DNA from: an uncultured Umboniibacter sp.
Lineage (GTDB): Bacteria; Pseudomonadota; Gammaproteobacteria; Pseudomonadales; DSM-25080
Direction: 5' to 3'
Length of the DNA stretch: 64,000 nucleotides
Assembly (NCBI RefSeq): GCF_947497555.1
Contig: NZ_CANMGY010000005.1
Span: forward strand, 1-64,000
The notes below the pieces were generated by a model that saw only the letters and a list, made by a program, of their open reading frames with translations, was not told the origin of the DNA and ran no database searches. The stretch's first letter is position 1. Every line of letters starts with the position of its first letter. The position numbers were made by a program, and so were the translations under genes. Positions 57,599 through 64,000 of this stretch are shown here, in pieces.

Positions 57599-58381
57599 TC
57601 AGGGGTAAAGCTCCCATTCATACCAATGTGTGACGGGAGCGTGATCAGATAGCTGAGCATCACGATCAATGAAGGTCTTAGATAAGCCCGTACTGTCGTC
57701 TGAGTTAATAAGTTGGTAATCGAGTCGCCATCCCACGTTATTCTCGTATGCCCTACCCCGGTTACTCCACCAACTGTAAGTGTCGGGTTCCTGTGGAAGC
57801 TCACGAAAACAATCCCGCCAACCTTCATCGGTGATTAGATTGTCCAACCACGCGCGCTCTCCCGGAAGGAAGCCACTGTTCTTTTGATTCGCTTTCCAAT
57901 TTTTGATATCTGCATTCTGATGGCAGGTATTCCAATCAGCGCAAATGACAACGCGCTTGCCGATTGTCTTTAATGACTTCATTCGACAACGCAACGCTTC
58001 CATGAAGTCCTCTTTGGCAACCTGTTTAGTACCAAGCCCAGAACCAGAGGGCACGTAAAGTGAAACGATTACTGTACTGGCGTAGTGAGCCTCGGTCCAA
58101 CGCCCCTCGGAATCGGCTCTAGGCCAACCAGCACCAAAAGTTACCAGCTCAGGCTTCTCCTTGCTAAGGATGGCAGTGCCCGCATAGCCCGGTTTTTCCG
58201 CAGGGTTGTAGTAGGCGAAATAACCTTTTGGAAAACCGTCAGCCTCGTGAAGCTGATGATGTTGAATACGAATTTCCTGCAGGCACAGGACATCCGGAGA
58301 GTTCTCCTTTACCCATCGCCAAAGGCCCTTACGTGCAGCCGAGCGCAGTCCGTTGCAATTTAGCGTGGTTACTATCGTCAC
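57599..58381 (-). CDS. Second exonuclease III-family protein (Crc/ExoA-like)
   Basis: A 260-residue endonuclease/exonuclease/phosphatase-fold protein. It has VTTLNCNGLRSA, LCLQEIR with the metal Glu, CADWNTCHQNADIKN with the Asp/Asn pair, SWWSNRG, GWRLDYQLI and a terminal LSDHAPV with Asp/His. The catalytic set is therefore intact. The DIKNW...SGFLPGERAW region is closer to Pseudomonas Crc and Neisseria-type ExoIII than to the xthA product at 10637-11446. DNA repair is the safest call; a Crc-like regulatory role is possible. It overlaps bcp by 4 bp. Confidence 0.87.
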   Translation of the reverse strand: MTIVTTLNCNGLRSAARKGLWRWVKENSPDVLCLQEIRIQHHQLHEADGFPKGYFAYYNPAEKPGYAGTAILSKEKPELVTFGAGWPRADSEGRWTEAHYASTVIVSLYVPSGSGLGTKQVAKEDFMEALRCRMKSLKTIGKRVVICADWNTCHQNADIKNWKANQKNSGFLPGERAWLDNLITDEGWRDCFRELPQEPDTYSWWSNRGRAYENNVGWRLDYQLINSDDSTGLSKTFIDRDAQLSDHAPVTHWYEWELYP

Positions 58382-58857
58382 GCTTTGACCTGAAGCTCGC
58401 CGAGTAGCGCAAGCACGTCGTCGTGATGGGTCTTAGTTTTAAACTTATTCATGACATGGACAAGCTTGGACTCGGGGTTGATGATGAACGTGGTGCGGTG
58501 AATACCGTCATACTCTTTGCCCATGAATTTCTTTAAACCCCAAACGCCATAAGCGTCTGCTACGGCATGATCTTCGTCTGATAACAGGTCAAAATTAAGG
58601 GAATCGCGTTCGGTGAACTTAGTCAATCGCTTGGTTGCATCGGGACTTAATCCAACCGCAACAGCGTTAACAGCATCTAGCTCGGCCTTGTGATCACGTA
58701 GCTCACACGCTTGAGTAGTACATCCCGGAGTCATCGCCTTCGGGTAGAAATAGAGGACTAGCCACTTCCCTGCATAGTCAGCAAGAGATCGTGTCTGTTC
58801 CTCCTGATTGAGTAGATTGAAGTCTGGCGCTTTCTCATCAAGTTTAGGATATTCCAT
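58378..58857 (-). CDS. bcp: Thioredoxin-dependent peroxiredoxin Bcp
   Basis: A 159-residue peroxiredoxin (BCP/PrxQ) that reduces hydroperoxides. The peroxidatic and resolving cysteines are in TPGCTTQACELRD, five residues apart. The ATG at 58857 gives MEYPKLDEKAPDFNLL, the family N-terminus, with GGAG 9 bp upstream. A longer frame to 58890 would add unrelated residues. Overlap with the ExoIII-like gene suggests a joint oxidative-damage unit. Confidence 0.94.
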   Translation of the reverse strand: MEYPKLDEKAPDFNLLNQEEQTRSLADYAGKWLVLYFYPKAMTPGCTTQACELRDHKAELDAVNAVAVGLSPDATKRLTKFTERDSLNFDLLSDEDHAVADAYGVWGLKKFMGKEYDGIHRTTFIINPESKLVHVMNKFKTKTHHDDVLALLGELQVKA

Positions 58858-58874
58858 AGTTATATTCTCCAACG

Positions 58875-58904
58875 AAAAACGGCGAGCCATCTGGCCCGCC
58901 GTTT
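58875..58904 (-). terminator. Rho-independent terminator of mdh
   Basis: AAACGGCG (58877-58884) pairs with CGCCGTTT (58897-58904). GCC/GGC extend the stem inside after one mismatch. On the minus strand five T follow. It sits 22 bp after the mdh stop and before bcp. Confidence 0.85.
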
Positions 58905-58926
58905 AGTTTACCGCTTATACCCGCGC

Positions 58927-60018
58927 TTAGAAACGTTCGGTAAATACGGCTTTTGCATCCTCGTTCAGCCCGCGAGCATTTAGCTCACGGTTACTGCGAT
59001 CTGCAATCTGGACATTTTCAAGATGCGCTTCAGTTTCTGCAGGGAGCAATGACGCCACTGCATCGCGCTCTTCTACCAACTCTTGCTCTGAAGCTTTCAT
59101 TTTGCCGGCAACGAAATCGTTGATTTCCAAGCCTTGAACGATTTCGTAACGTCCGAATGCACAGCGAACTGGGAATGAGTAGATAATACCCTTCGCGACA
59201 CCGTAAGAACCGTCCGAAGGAATCGCCATACTGACCCAATCACCCTCGTAGGTGCCTAGTGCCCAGTCACGCATGTGATCGATAGCAGCCTGAGCCGCCG
59301 AAGCAGAGCTTGACGCTCCGCGCGCGTCGATAATCGCAGCGCCACGCTTCTGAACCGTCTCGATGAAGGTATTCTTGTACCAGTCTTCACCAACTGCATC
59401 AACGGCGTCTTCGCCCGCTACATCAGCGTGGAAAAGGTCAGGTACCTGAGTGACCGAGTGGTTACCCCAAATGGTGACGCGGTTAATGGTAGGCGTAGCG
59501 AAGCCAGTTTTGTTAGCAACAAGGCCGACGGCACGATTGTGGTCAAGGCGAGTCATTGCTGTGAACTGTGTTGGATCTAAGTCAGGAGCGTTACGTGCAG
59601 CGATGAGTGCGTTAGTGTTCGCTGGATTACCCACTACAAGCACCTTAACCTGACGGCTAGCGACGTCGTTAAGTGCTTTACCTTGTACAGAGAAGATAGC
59701 AGCGTTTGCTTCCAACAGGTCTTTACGCTCCATGCCAGGTCCACGAGGACGAGCACCAACTAAGAATGCATAGTCTGCGTCCTTGAAAGCAACCGTAGGA
59801 TCATCAGAAAGTACAACACCCTGCAACAGCGGGTAGGCACAATCTTGAAGTTCCATCGCTACACCGCGAAGCGCGTCCATAGCGGGTGTGATTTCAAGTA
59901 ATTGAAGGATCACTGGTTGATCTGAGCCAAGCACTTCGCCAGCGGCGATTTTGAAAAGAAGGCTGTAAGAGATACCACCGGCCGCGCCGGTTACTGCAAT
60001 ACGTACTGGTTGTTTCAC
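58927..60018 (-). CDS. mdh: Malate dehydrogenase with C-terminal extension
   Basis: A 363-residue NAD-dependent malate dehydrogenase of the lactate/malate family, cytosolic-like branch. It has the nucleotide motif [14 protein letters not shown], the flexible loop [15 protein letters not shown] with substrate arginines, [19 protein letters not shown] and the catalytic His in [11 protein letters not shown]. Family members usually end close to the [10 protein letters not shown] segment at residue 325. Here 38 more residues follow ([12 protein letters not shown] to AVFTERF), charged and probably helical. It is monocistronic or preceded by the dUTPase gene 88 bp upstream. Confidence 0.95.
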   Translation of the reverse strand: MKQPVRIAVTGAAGGISYSLLFKIAAGEVLGSDQPVILQLLEITPAMDALRGVAMELQDCAYPLLQGVVLSDDPTVAFKDADYAFLVGARPRGPGMERKDLLEANAAIFSVQGKALNDVASRQVKVLVVGNPANTNALIAARNAPDLDPTQFTAMTRLDHNRAVGLVANKTGFATPTINRVTIWGNHSVTQVPDLFHADVAGEDAVDAVGEDWYKNTFIETVQKRGAAIIDARGASSSASAAQAAIDHMRDWALGTYEGDWVSMAIPSDGSYGVAKGIIYSFPVRCAFGRYEIVQGLEINDFVAGKMKASEQELVEERDAVASLLPAETEAHLENVQIADRSNRELNARGLNEDAKAVFTERF

Positions 60019-60106
60019 GGTTTGACTCCATTATTGGTCAGGTTGTTTCAAGCGGGCGTATTCTACCTAGCTCGCACGCAAATGTCTTTACCGAAATTAC
60101 CCCTAG

Positions 60107-60721
60107 TTAAACTGGGTAAGCGGCTTTTAAGCCATCATAGAGTTGCTCTTGAAATGACTCACTCGCCACATCTAGTGTAGCGCAGAGCTCGACAAGTACC
60201 TCGTTATCCTCTTTTCCGTGCCAGACCTTAATATATTCACCCGATTTATAGCCGTAATCCTGGCGAAAGCGATTCAGGACATTCTTTCCGATATACCCTA
60301 CATAAAGATCGTCGCTAGTCATATCTATTGAGTGGGCAAGCTGAACAAATAATGCCAGATTAAAGGTCTTAGTCATCAAACAATCGGCAGCGAATGCCTC
60401 AAGCTGATTCTCAAACTTGCTACCACTTTGGACCGCTGGCCAGTTTGCCGCTAACTCAGCCGCCAACTGTTGAATATTGCCATTTCTCTGAATTAAGTCA
60501 GACAAACCAAAGTGCAGGATATCAATCAGTTCAAGCTCGACCTGGGGTAAATCACACTCCTGCGCCTTCCACCATTTCCAGCCATAGTGATCCAGCATTT
60601 CACCGCACTCAATCCAAATAGCACGGTACCACTCGTGGCCGAGCTCAATCCAATTGGCGTTCACCTTCGAGTTCATCGCATCCTGCATGGACAGAAGGCT
60701 TTGTAGTTGATGTATTTGCAT
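60107..60721 (-). CDS. Dimeric all-alpha dUTPase-like NTP pyrophosphatase
   Basis: A 204-residue protein of the dUTPase_2 (PF08761) type, unrelated to the trimeric Dut fold. Metal-binding motifs are E38-x-x-E41 in WIECGEML and E64-x-x-D67 in ELELIDIL. The aromatic DHYGWKWWK and a C-terminal YIGKNVLNRFRQDYGY block also match the family. It should hydrolyse dUTP, and perhaps dUDP, to dUMP, keeping uracil out of DNA. It lies upstream of mdh on the same strand. Confidence 0.85.
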   Translation of the reverse strand: MQIHQLQSLLSMQDAMNSKVNANWIELGHEWYRAIWIECGEMLDHYGWKWWKAQECDLPQVELELIDILHFGLSDLIQRNGNIQQLAAELAANWPAVQSGSKFENQLEAFAADCLMTKTFNLALFVQLAHSIDMTSDDLYVGYIGKNVLNRFRQDYGYKSGEYIKVWHGKEDNEVLVELCATLDVASESFQEQLYDGLKAAYPV

Positions 60722-60827
60722 TCTTAGACCCTAGTTGAGGCAAAACACTATAATACGGTGAAATACCTAATATTTGAACCGAGTATTTCAGCCAAATAGA
60801 AAAGCAAAAGTTTCATTGAATCAATGG

Positions 60828-60856
60828 TTTACAGGGGCAGGCTTCGTCCCTATAAT
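60828..60856 (+). promoter_or_regulatory. Sigma-70 promoter of the tRNA-Pro pair
   Basis: TTTACA (60828-60833), exactly 17 bp, then consensus TATAAT (60851-60856), followed by GGCGCCCG. The GC-rich discriminator is typical of stringently controlled stable-RNA promoters. It lies about 97 bp before the first tRNA-Pro. Confidence 0.8.
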
Positions 60857-60953
60857 GGCGCCCGTATTGACGAGACAGCAGTTAATCCCAAGAGTAAACC
60901 AATTACTCAGCCGTTTCGTAACTAAGACTCGTTACTTGCTAACAATACAATTT

Positions 60954-61030
60954 CGGGGTATAGCGCAGCCTGGTAGCGCGCCTGCTTTGGGTGCAGGATG
61001 TCGGGAGTTCAAATCTCTCTACCCCGACCA
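60954..61030 (+). tRNA. tRNA-Pro (anticodon TGG), copy 1
   Basis: A 77-nt cloverleaf including encoded CCA. The acceptor stem CGGGGTA pairs with TACCCCG, and the anticodon loop TTTGGGT gives anticodon TGG. The T arm has GTTCAAA. It is the first of two identical tandem copies. Confidence 0.96.
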
Positions 61031-61078
61031 TTTTTGATAAGTTTTGCTTATTACGGCCTGTCAGCCGAAAACTGACTT

Positions 61079-61155
61079 CGGGGTATAGCGCAGCCTGGTA
61101 GCGCGCCTGCTTTGGGTGCAGGATGTCGGGAGTTCAAATCTCTCTACCCCGACCA
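61079..61155 (+). tRNA. tRNA-Pro (anticodon TGG), copy 2
   Basis: Identical over all 77 nt to the copy at 60954-61030, 48 bp downstream, and probably processed from the same transcript. It includes the CCA end. This copy borders the more variable right end of the window. Confidence 0.96.
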
Positions 61156-61185
61156 TTTTAACCGTCTTGAAAACTCCGCAATTCC

Positions 61186-61839
61186 CTAGTCGCCGTTTAC
61201 CGGCTTAATTAGCATAGTGACTAGCATATCCGCATGCCGATCAATTGCTTCATCTGTCCTAGGGTTGAAACCAAAAAGTTTTTTACACTCACTCTCGAAT
61301 GAAAAAATCGTCGCGCTAGCACTCACCATAATGTAATACCAATGGGCAAATTCGGTTTCGTTCAGCTCCAATTCATCTGCGATGTGCTTTTTAATCTCTG
61401 CGACACTGGGGCCCACATAGTGTTGACTCAGATAAGCTATACGCCATGTATCCTGACGTGCTTCTTGACTCATCAACCTACTTAATAATGGATTTTCAGC
61501 ATAGTAGCGCACATGGAATCGTATTAGTAACGCGACGCGCTCACGGGAAGAAAGATCCCGTAGAATATCTAAGCGTTGTCCAAGTGCCGCGATAAGCGGG
61601 TTAAATAGCGCATCCGTCACCGCTCGCCAGAGGCCATCTTTGGTTCCAAAGTGGTAAGACAATACCCCTCGCTTCACACCGGCTGCATTTTCGATATCTC
61701 GTACCGAGATGGCGTCGAAGCCTTGCTCGGCAAACATTGGCGTTGCTGCCTCTATTAACTTCGAACGGGCAATTTCGGTCCGCGCTTGGACGCGACGGCG
61801 AACCTTGACCTGACTTTGGGTTTCATCCAACAGACTCAT
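61186..61839 (-). CDS. TetR-family transcriptional regulator
   Basis: A 217-residue TetR-type repressor. The DNA-binding domain (about 20-70) reads SKLIEAATPMFAEQGFDAISVRDIENAAGVKRGVLSYHFGTKDGLW, with the HTH at about 42-62. The C-terminal ligand domain is helical, with HVRYYAENPLLSRLMSQEARQ typical of the CerR-like/DUF1956 group. It faces away from the dehydrogenase and monooxygenase genes. Candidate operators lie in the gap between them. Confidence 0.92.
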   Translation of the reverse strand: MSLLDETQSQVKVRRRVQARTEIARSKLIEAATPMFAEQGFDAISVRDIENAAGVKRGVLSYHFGTKDGLWRAVTDALFNPLIAALGQRLDILRDLSSRERVALLIRFHVRYYAENPLLSRLMSQEARQDTWRIAYLSQHYVGPSVAEIKKHIADELELNETEFAHWYYIMVSASATIFSFESECKKLFGFNPRTDEAIDRHADMLVTMLIKPVNGD

Positions 61840-62504
61840 TTAACGATCTCAGCTTTATAAATGTTGTGCGCGAAAACTATCCGACATGACCGATTAATGC
61901 AACTAAATCTGCAGCTCTACTGATTTAATGACCTAAATAGCGCTAAGCGCTAACCACCGAGTGTTCTTAGCTTGAGTGAGACAGGTTTAAGGAGCACGAA
62001 TACTGCTGTTCGCTGATTTCATTCGACAGCTAAACCCGACCTTAAGCGCGGTTTAGTAGCTTAAACCAGTTGCCCTACAGGTTTTTAGCTGATAGATTTC
62101 GATAACTAACGAAATCAACTATTGCTTTCCACTAGCCATAATAGCAACGAAATAAAGCCCCTGATTAATGGCAACTTAGTATCGATAGGCTCTAGAAGCG
62201 CAGTAGTGGTTCCAAGCGCCGAGCGATTGGTCACCAACACCCGACTTTGTTCCCAACGGAGTTCGAGACTAAGCAAGCATGGAATGTTAAGGGGGCTGTT
62301 GAATGGAGTCATCTGACATGGGAGTAGACCCCCACACAATGTATTCCGTTAATGCGCTGGAAGAAACTACCGATACTAAGCGCTGTGAAGTCGGCCGCCA
62401 GCAGAGGAATTAGCATTCTTGAACCCGATGGCACCCAAGTCGGCTATTAAGACAACAGAGCATCCTATTTTTCAATGGGGCTATTAGCGAGTAAGAGATC
62501 ATAT
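61840..62504. other. Long intergenic region between tetR and the dehydrogenase gene
   Basis: These 665 bp hold no gene I can support. Two operator-like dyads occur near tetR: TAGCGCT-A-AGCGCTA (61938-61952, perfect) and GGTTTA-N6-TAAACC (62050-62067, perfect). A loose inverted repeat (GGAAT/GGGGG at 62281-62295 with CCCCC/ATTCC at 62329-62347) is also present. Overlapping short open frames on both strands at 62115-62339 have no coding signature. The region may contain decayed sequence. Confidence 0.45.
61938..61952. promoter_or_regulatory. Candidate TetR operator
   Basis: TAGCGCT-A-AGCGCTA is a perfect 15-nt palindrome 99 bp upstream of the tetR start. TetR repressors bind such dyads near their own promoters. 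Binding here is inferred only from position and symmetry. Confidence 0.4.
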
Positions 62505-63479
62505 ATGCAGACACAATCCATGGAATTAGAAACCAGAATATCTAGCAAAGATATTCAGAACATTGCTGTGTTGGGTCAGGGAATTATGGGTGTCGACATC
62601 GCCATCACTTTTGCTCTTGCCGGCTATAAGGTCACTGCTGTGGATGTTTCTGAGCAACAAATTGAAATCGCCGAACATCGAACAAAAGCAAGTCTAAAAT
62701 TGATGATTGAAAGTGGTTTAGTGGAAGAAGACTGCGCGCAAAAAGCACAACAGCTTATTGTACGCACGATTGAATGGGATGGTGCGCTGGCCAACGCCGA
62801 CTTTGTTATGGAAGTGGTTCCAGAGAATATAGCTCAAAAAAAGGCTGTGTTTGAGCAATGCGATAAAATTTGTGCGCCAGATGTCATCATCGCATCTAAT
62901 ACTTCGTCCATGAGCATTTCACATATTTCACAGGGCATGGATTATCCGCAACGGGCCATCACAGCCCACTGGACTATCCCTGCCCACCTGAGCCCATTAG
63001 TAGAAGTCGTACCCGGAATACAAACAGCTAAAGGCACGGAACTCAAAACCATGGATTTGCTAAATAAAATCGGTAAGCACCCGGTACGGTGTAAAGACAC
63101 GCCCGGATTTATTCATAACATACTTCAGGGTGCCCTAATCAATGCAGCGATGGGCCTGATGGATTTGGGTGTTGCAACGGCGGACGAAATTGACAGCGTC
63201 GTTAAAAGTGGATTTGGCTTGAGGCTGCCCAGTGTAGGCCCTATTCAATTCATGGATATGGTTGGGCTAGATTCAATAGTTAACGTAGGAGACTATCTCG
63301 CAGAGACAATGAATGATCCTAGTTGGCGATCTCATCGACGCATTCGCGACAAAGTATCTCAGGGTGACCTGGGCGTTAAAACCGGCAAGGGCTTCTACCA
63401 ATATGCAAATGCCAATGCCGATGAATTCTGGGAGGAGATCAACGGCGATATTATCAAGACACTGAAAGCAAGACTATAG
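62505..63479 (+). CDS. 3-hydroxyacyl-CoA dehydrogenase-family NAD-dependent dehydrogenase
   Basis: A 324-residue protein with the NAD motif VLGQGIMGVDIAITFALAGY and a C-terminal helical dimer domain. The family catalytic set is visible: Ser in ASNTSSMS, His in ITAHWTIP, Glu in LVEVVPG and Asn in FIHNILQG. The segment AHWTIPAHLSPLVEVVPG differs from the HFFNPVPLM-type block of classical beta-oxidation enzymes, so a carnitine-dehydrogenase-like or other non-CoA substrate is possible. ATG 62505 is chosen because AAGAG lies about 8 bp upstream; ATGs at 62475 and 62520 are alternatives. It is AT-richer than the genes to the left. Confidence 0.85.
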   Translation: MQTQSMELETRISSKDIQNIAVLGQGIMGVDIAITFALAGYKVTAVDVSEQQIEIAEHRTKASLKLMIESGLVEEDCAQKAQQLIVRTIEWDGALANADFVMEVVPENIAQKKAVFEQCDKICAPDVIIASNTSSMSISHISQGMDYPQRAITAHWTIPAHLSPLVEVVPGIQTAKGTELKTMDLLNKIGKHPVRCKDTPGFIHNILQGALINAAMGLMDLGVATADEIDSVVKSGFGLRLPSVGPIQFMDMVGLDSIVNVGDYLAETMNDPSWRSHRRIRDKVSQGDLGVKTGKGFYQYANANADEFWEEINGDIIKTLKARL

Positions 63480-63590
63480 GTACAAAGCATATCTTGGCCA
63501 CTCTAAAGATTCGATCCAATTCCGCATGGTTTCTAAATTGATCTTTCGGCAAAGGTTGAAGAAAAAATGCCCAGACAAACAAAAACAAGA

Positions 63591-63608
63591 ACGAAAACGA
63601 AAACGAAA
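63591..63608 (+). repeat. Short tandem hexamer repeat (ACGAAA x3)
   Basis: Three perfect ACGAAA units sit inside a longer A-rich, C/G-punctuated stretch (about 63570-63618) of degenerate units. It lies 28-45 bp upstream of the monooxygenase start, in its leader or promoter spacer. Confidence 0.6.
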
Positions 63609-63653
63609 ACAAACGAATAATTACTAGATAGCTATATGAACGAGGTCAACAAA

Positions 63654-64000
63654 ATGAAAGAGATCAAAAAGGTTGCCATTATTGGCACGGGACCATCAGG
63701 TATTACTGCGATTAAAAATTTTTCAGATCAAGGTTTTGCGGTCACTGCTTTTGATAGATGCGAGGGAGTGGGAGGAAATTGGCGGTTTAATGACCCTTCT
63801 GGGCATTCTAGTGTTTTTGAAACCACCCATCTAATAAGCTCCAAGTACACTTCATTTTATGAAGACTTTCCTTTGCCTGATTCGACCCCCGACTACCCTT
63901 CACATACAGAATTGCTAAGCTACTTCAATGCATACACTGATCATTTTGACATTAGGAAACTAATTAGATTTAACACCGAAGTGACTAATTGTAGAAAACT
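63654..64000 (+). CDS. Flavin-containing monooxygenase (partial, runs off the window)
   Basis: The frame stays open from ATG 63654 to the window end, giving 115 residues. It starts MKEIKKVAIIGTGPSGITAI, a Rossmann GxGxxG FAD site, and continues with a second conserved block GVGGNWRFNDPSG. Other family-like segments are ETTHLISSKYTSFYEDFPLP and YPSHTELLSYFNAY. This matches the N-terminus of class B flavin monooxygenases (FMO/Baeyer-Villiger type). An in-frame ATG at 63636 is possible, but AGG lies 8 bp before 63654. The downstream half and the FMO identifying motif are outside the window. It is AT-rich and probably cotranscribed with the dehydrogenase. Confidence 0.85.
   Translation, partial: MKEIKKVAIIGTGPSGITAIKNFSDQGFAVTAFDRCEGVGGNWRFNDPSGHSSVFETTHLISSKYTSFYEDFPLPDSTPDYPSHTELLSYFNAYTDHFDIRKLIRFNTEVTNCRK

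Noticed and set aside
60774-61037. Open frame of 87 codons on the plus strand.
   Set aside because: It runs through the promoter and the first tRNA-Pro gene, and its translation has no coding character.
62115-62339. Overlapping short open frames on both strands in the tetR-dehydrogenase gap.
   Set aside because: No Shine-Dalgarno, no recognisable motif, and both strands are equally open. They could be decayed sequence, but I cannot support a gene or pseudogene.

Overview
This window looks like a piece of the core chromosome of a gammaproteobacterium, probably marine and related to the Pseudomonas/Cellvibrio side of the class. That placement is inferred from gene order. ftsK-lolA-rarA-crcB-serS-cysG, trxB-aat-bpt-infA-clpA-clpS-cspD-icd, smc-zipA-ligA and mnmA-hflD-purB-roxA are arrangements I know from pseudomonads. 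An Smc-type condensin instead of MukB, and split ccmH/ccmI genes, also fit. Nothing in the sequence names a species.

Layout. (1) 1-400: tRNA-Asp and tRNA-Val on the minus strand behind a strong promoter. (2) 0.4-9.6 kb: ccmH-ccmI (cytochrome c maturation), then an operon of smc, zipA, ligA, two small unknown genes and trmO. (3) 9.7-13.6 kb, minus strand: a SpoU-type RNA methyltransferase, exonuclease III and the periplasmic protease Prc. (4) 14-24.3 kb, mostly plus strand: purE-purK; rimK with a desuccinylase-like metalloenzyme and a retropepsin-like protease; the bicarbonate transporter pair sbtA-sbtB; ycjX-ycjF; and two exported proteins of unknown function. (5) 24.7-33.5 kb, minus strand: gor, cysG, serS, crcB, rarA, lolA and ftsK. 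(6) 33.8-39.2 kb: trxB, aat, bpt and infA face clpA-clpS. Together aat, bpt, clpS and clpA form a complete N-degron pathway. (7) 39.4-46.9 kb: cspD, icd, rluE, mnmA, hflD, purB, roxA and a two-domain acetyltransferase. (8) 46.9-55.8 kb: a LysR regulator, ppsA with its regulator ppsR, pabB, cysB, a 5'-nucleotidase and alr. (9) 55.8-60.7 kb, minus strand: a sodium:alanine symporter, yajC, a second ExoIII-family nuclease, bcp, mdh and a dimeric dUTPase. (10) 60.8-61.2 kb: two identical tRNA-Pro genes. Beyond them lie a TetR regulator, a 665-bp gap, a 3-hydroxyacyl-CoA-dehydrogenase-like gene and the start of a flavin monooxygenase. This end is visibly more AT-rich and less conserved, and may be the edge of an accessory region.

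There is no CRISPR array, prophage, plasmid gene or intact insertion sequence. Almost all genes are recognisable housekeeping functions, and I did not find a convincing undescribed multi-gene system. The least explained signals are intergenic: a possible three-way-junction structure after purK (15761-15832), a 105-bp element with strong inverted repeats (23779-23883), a multi-hairpin region between ppsA and the LysR gene (47878-47970), a long stem-loop before sbtA (18578-18627), and a hairpin covering the xthA ribosome binding site. Among proteins, the GVGE-repeat exported protein, the 38-residue tail on malate dehydrogenase and the rimK-centred possible writer/eraser cluster deserve a second look.
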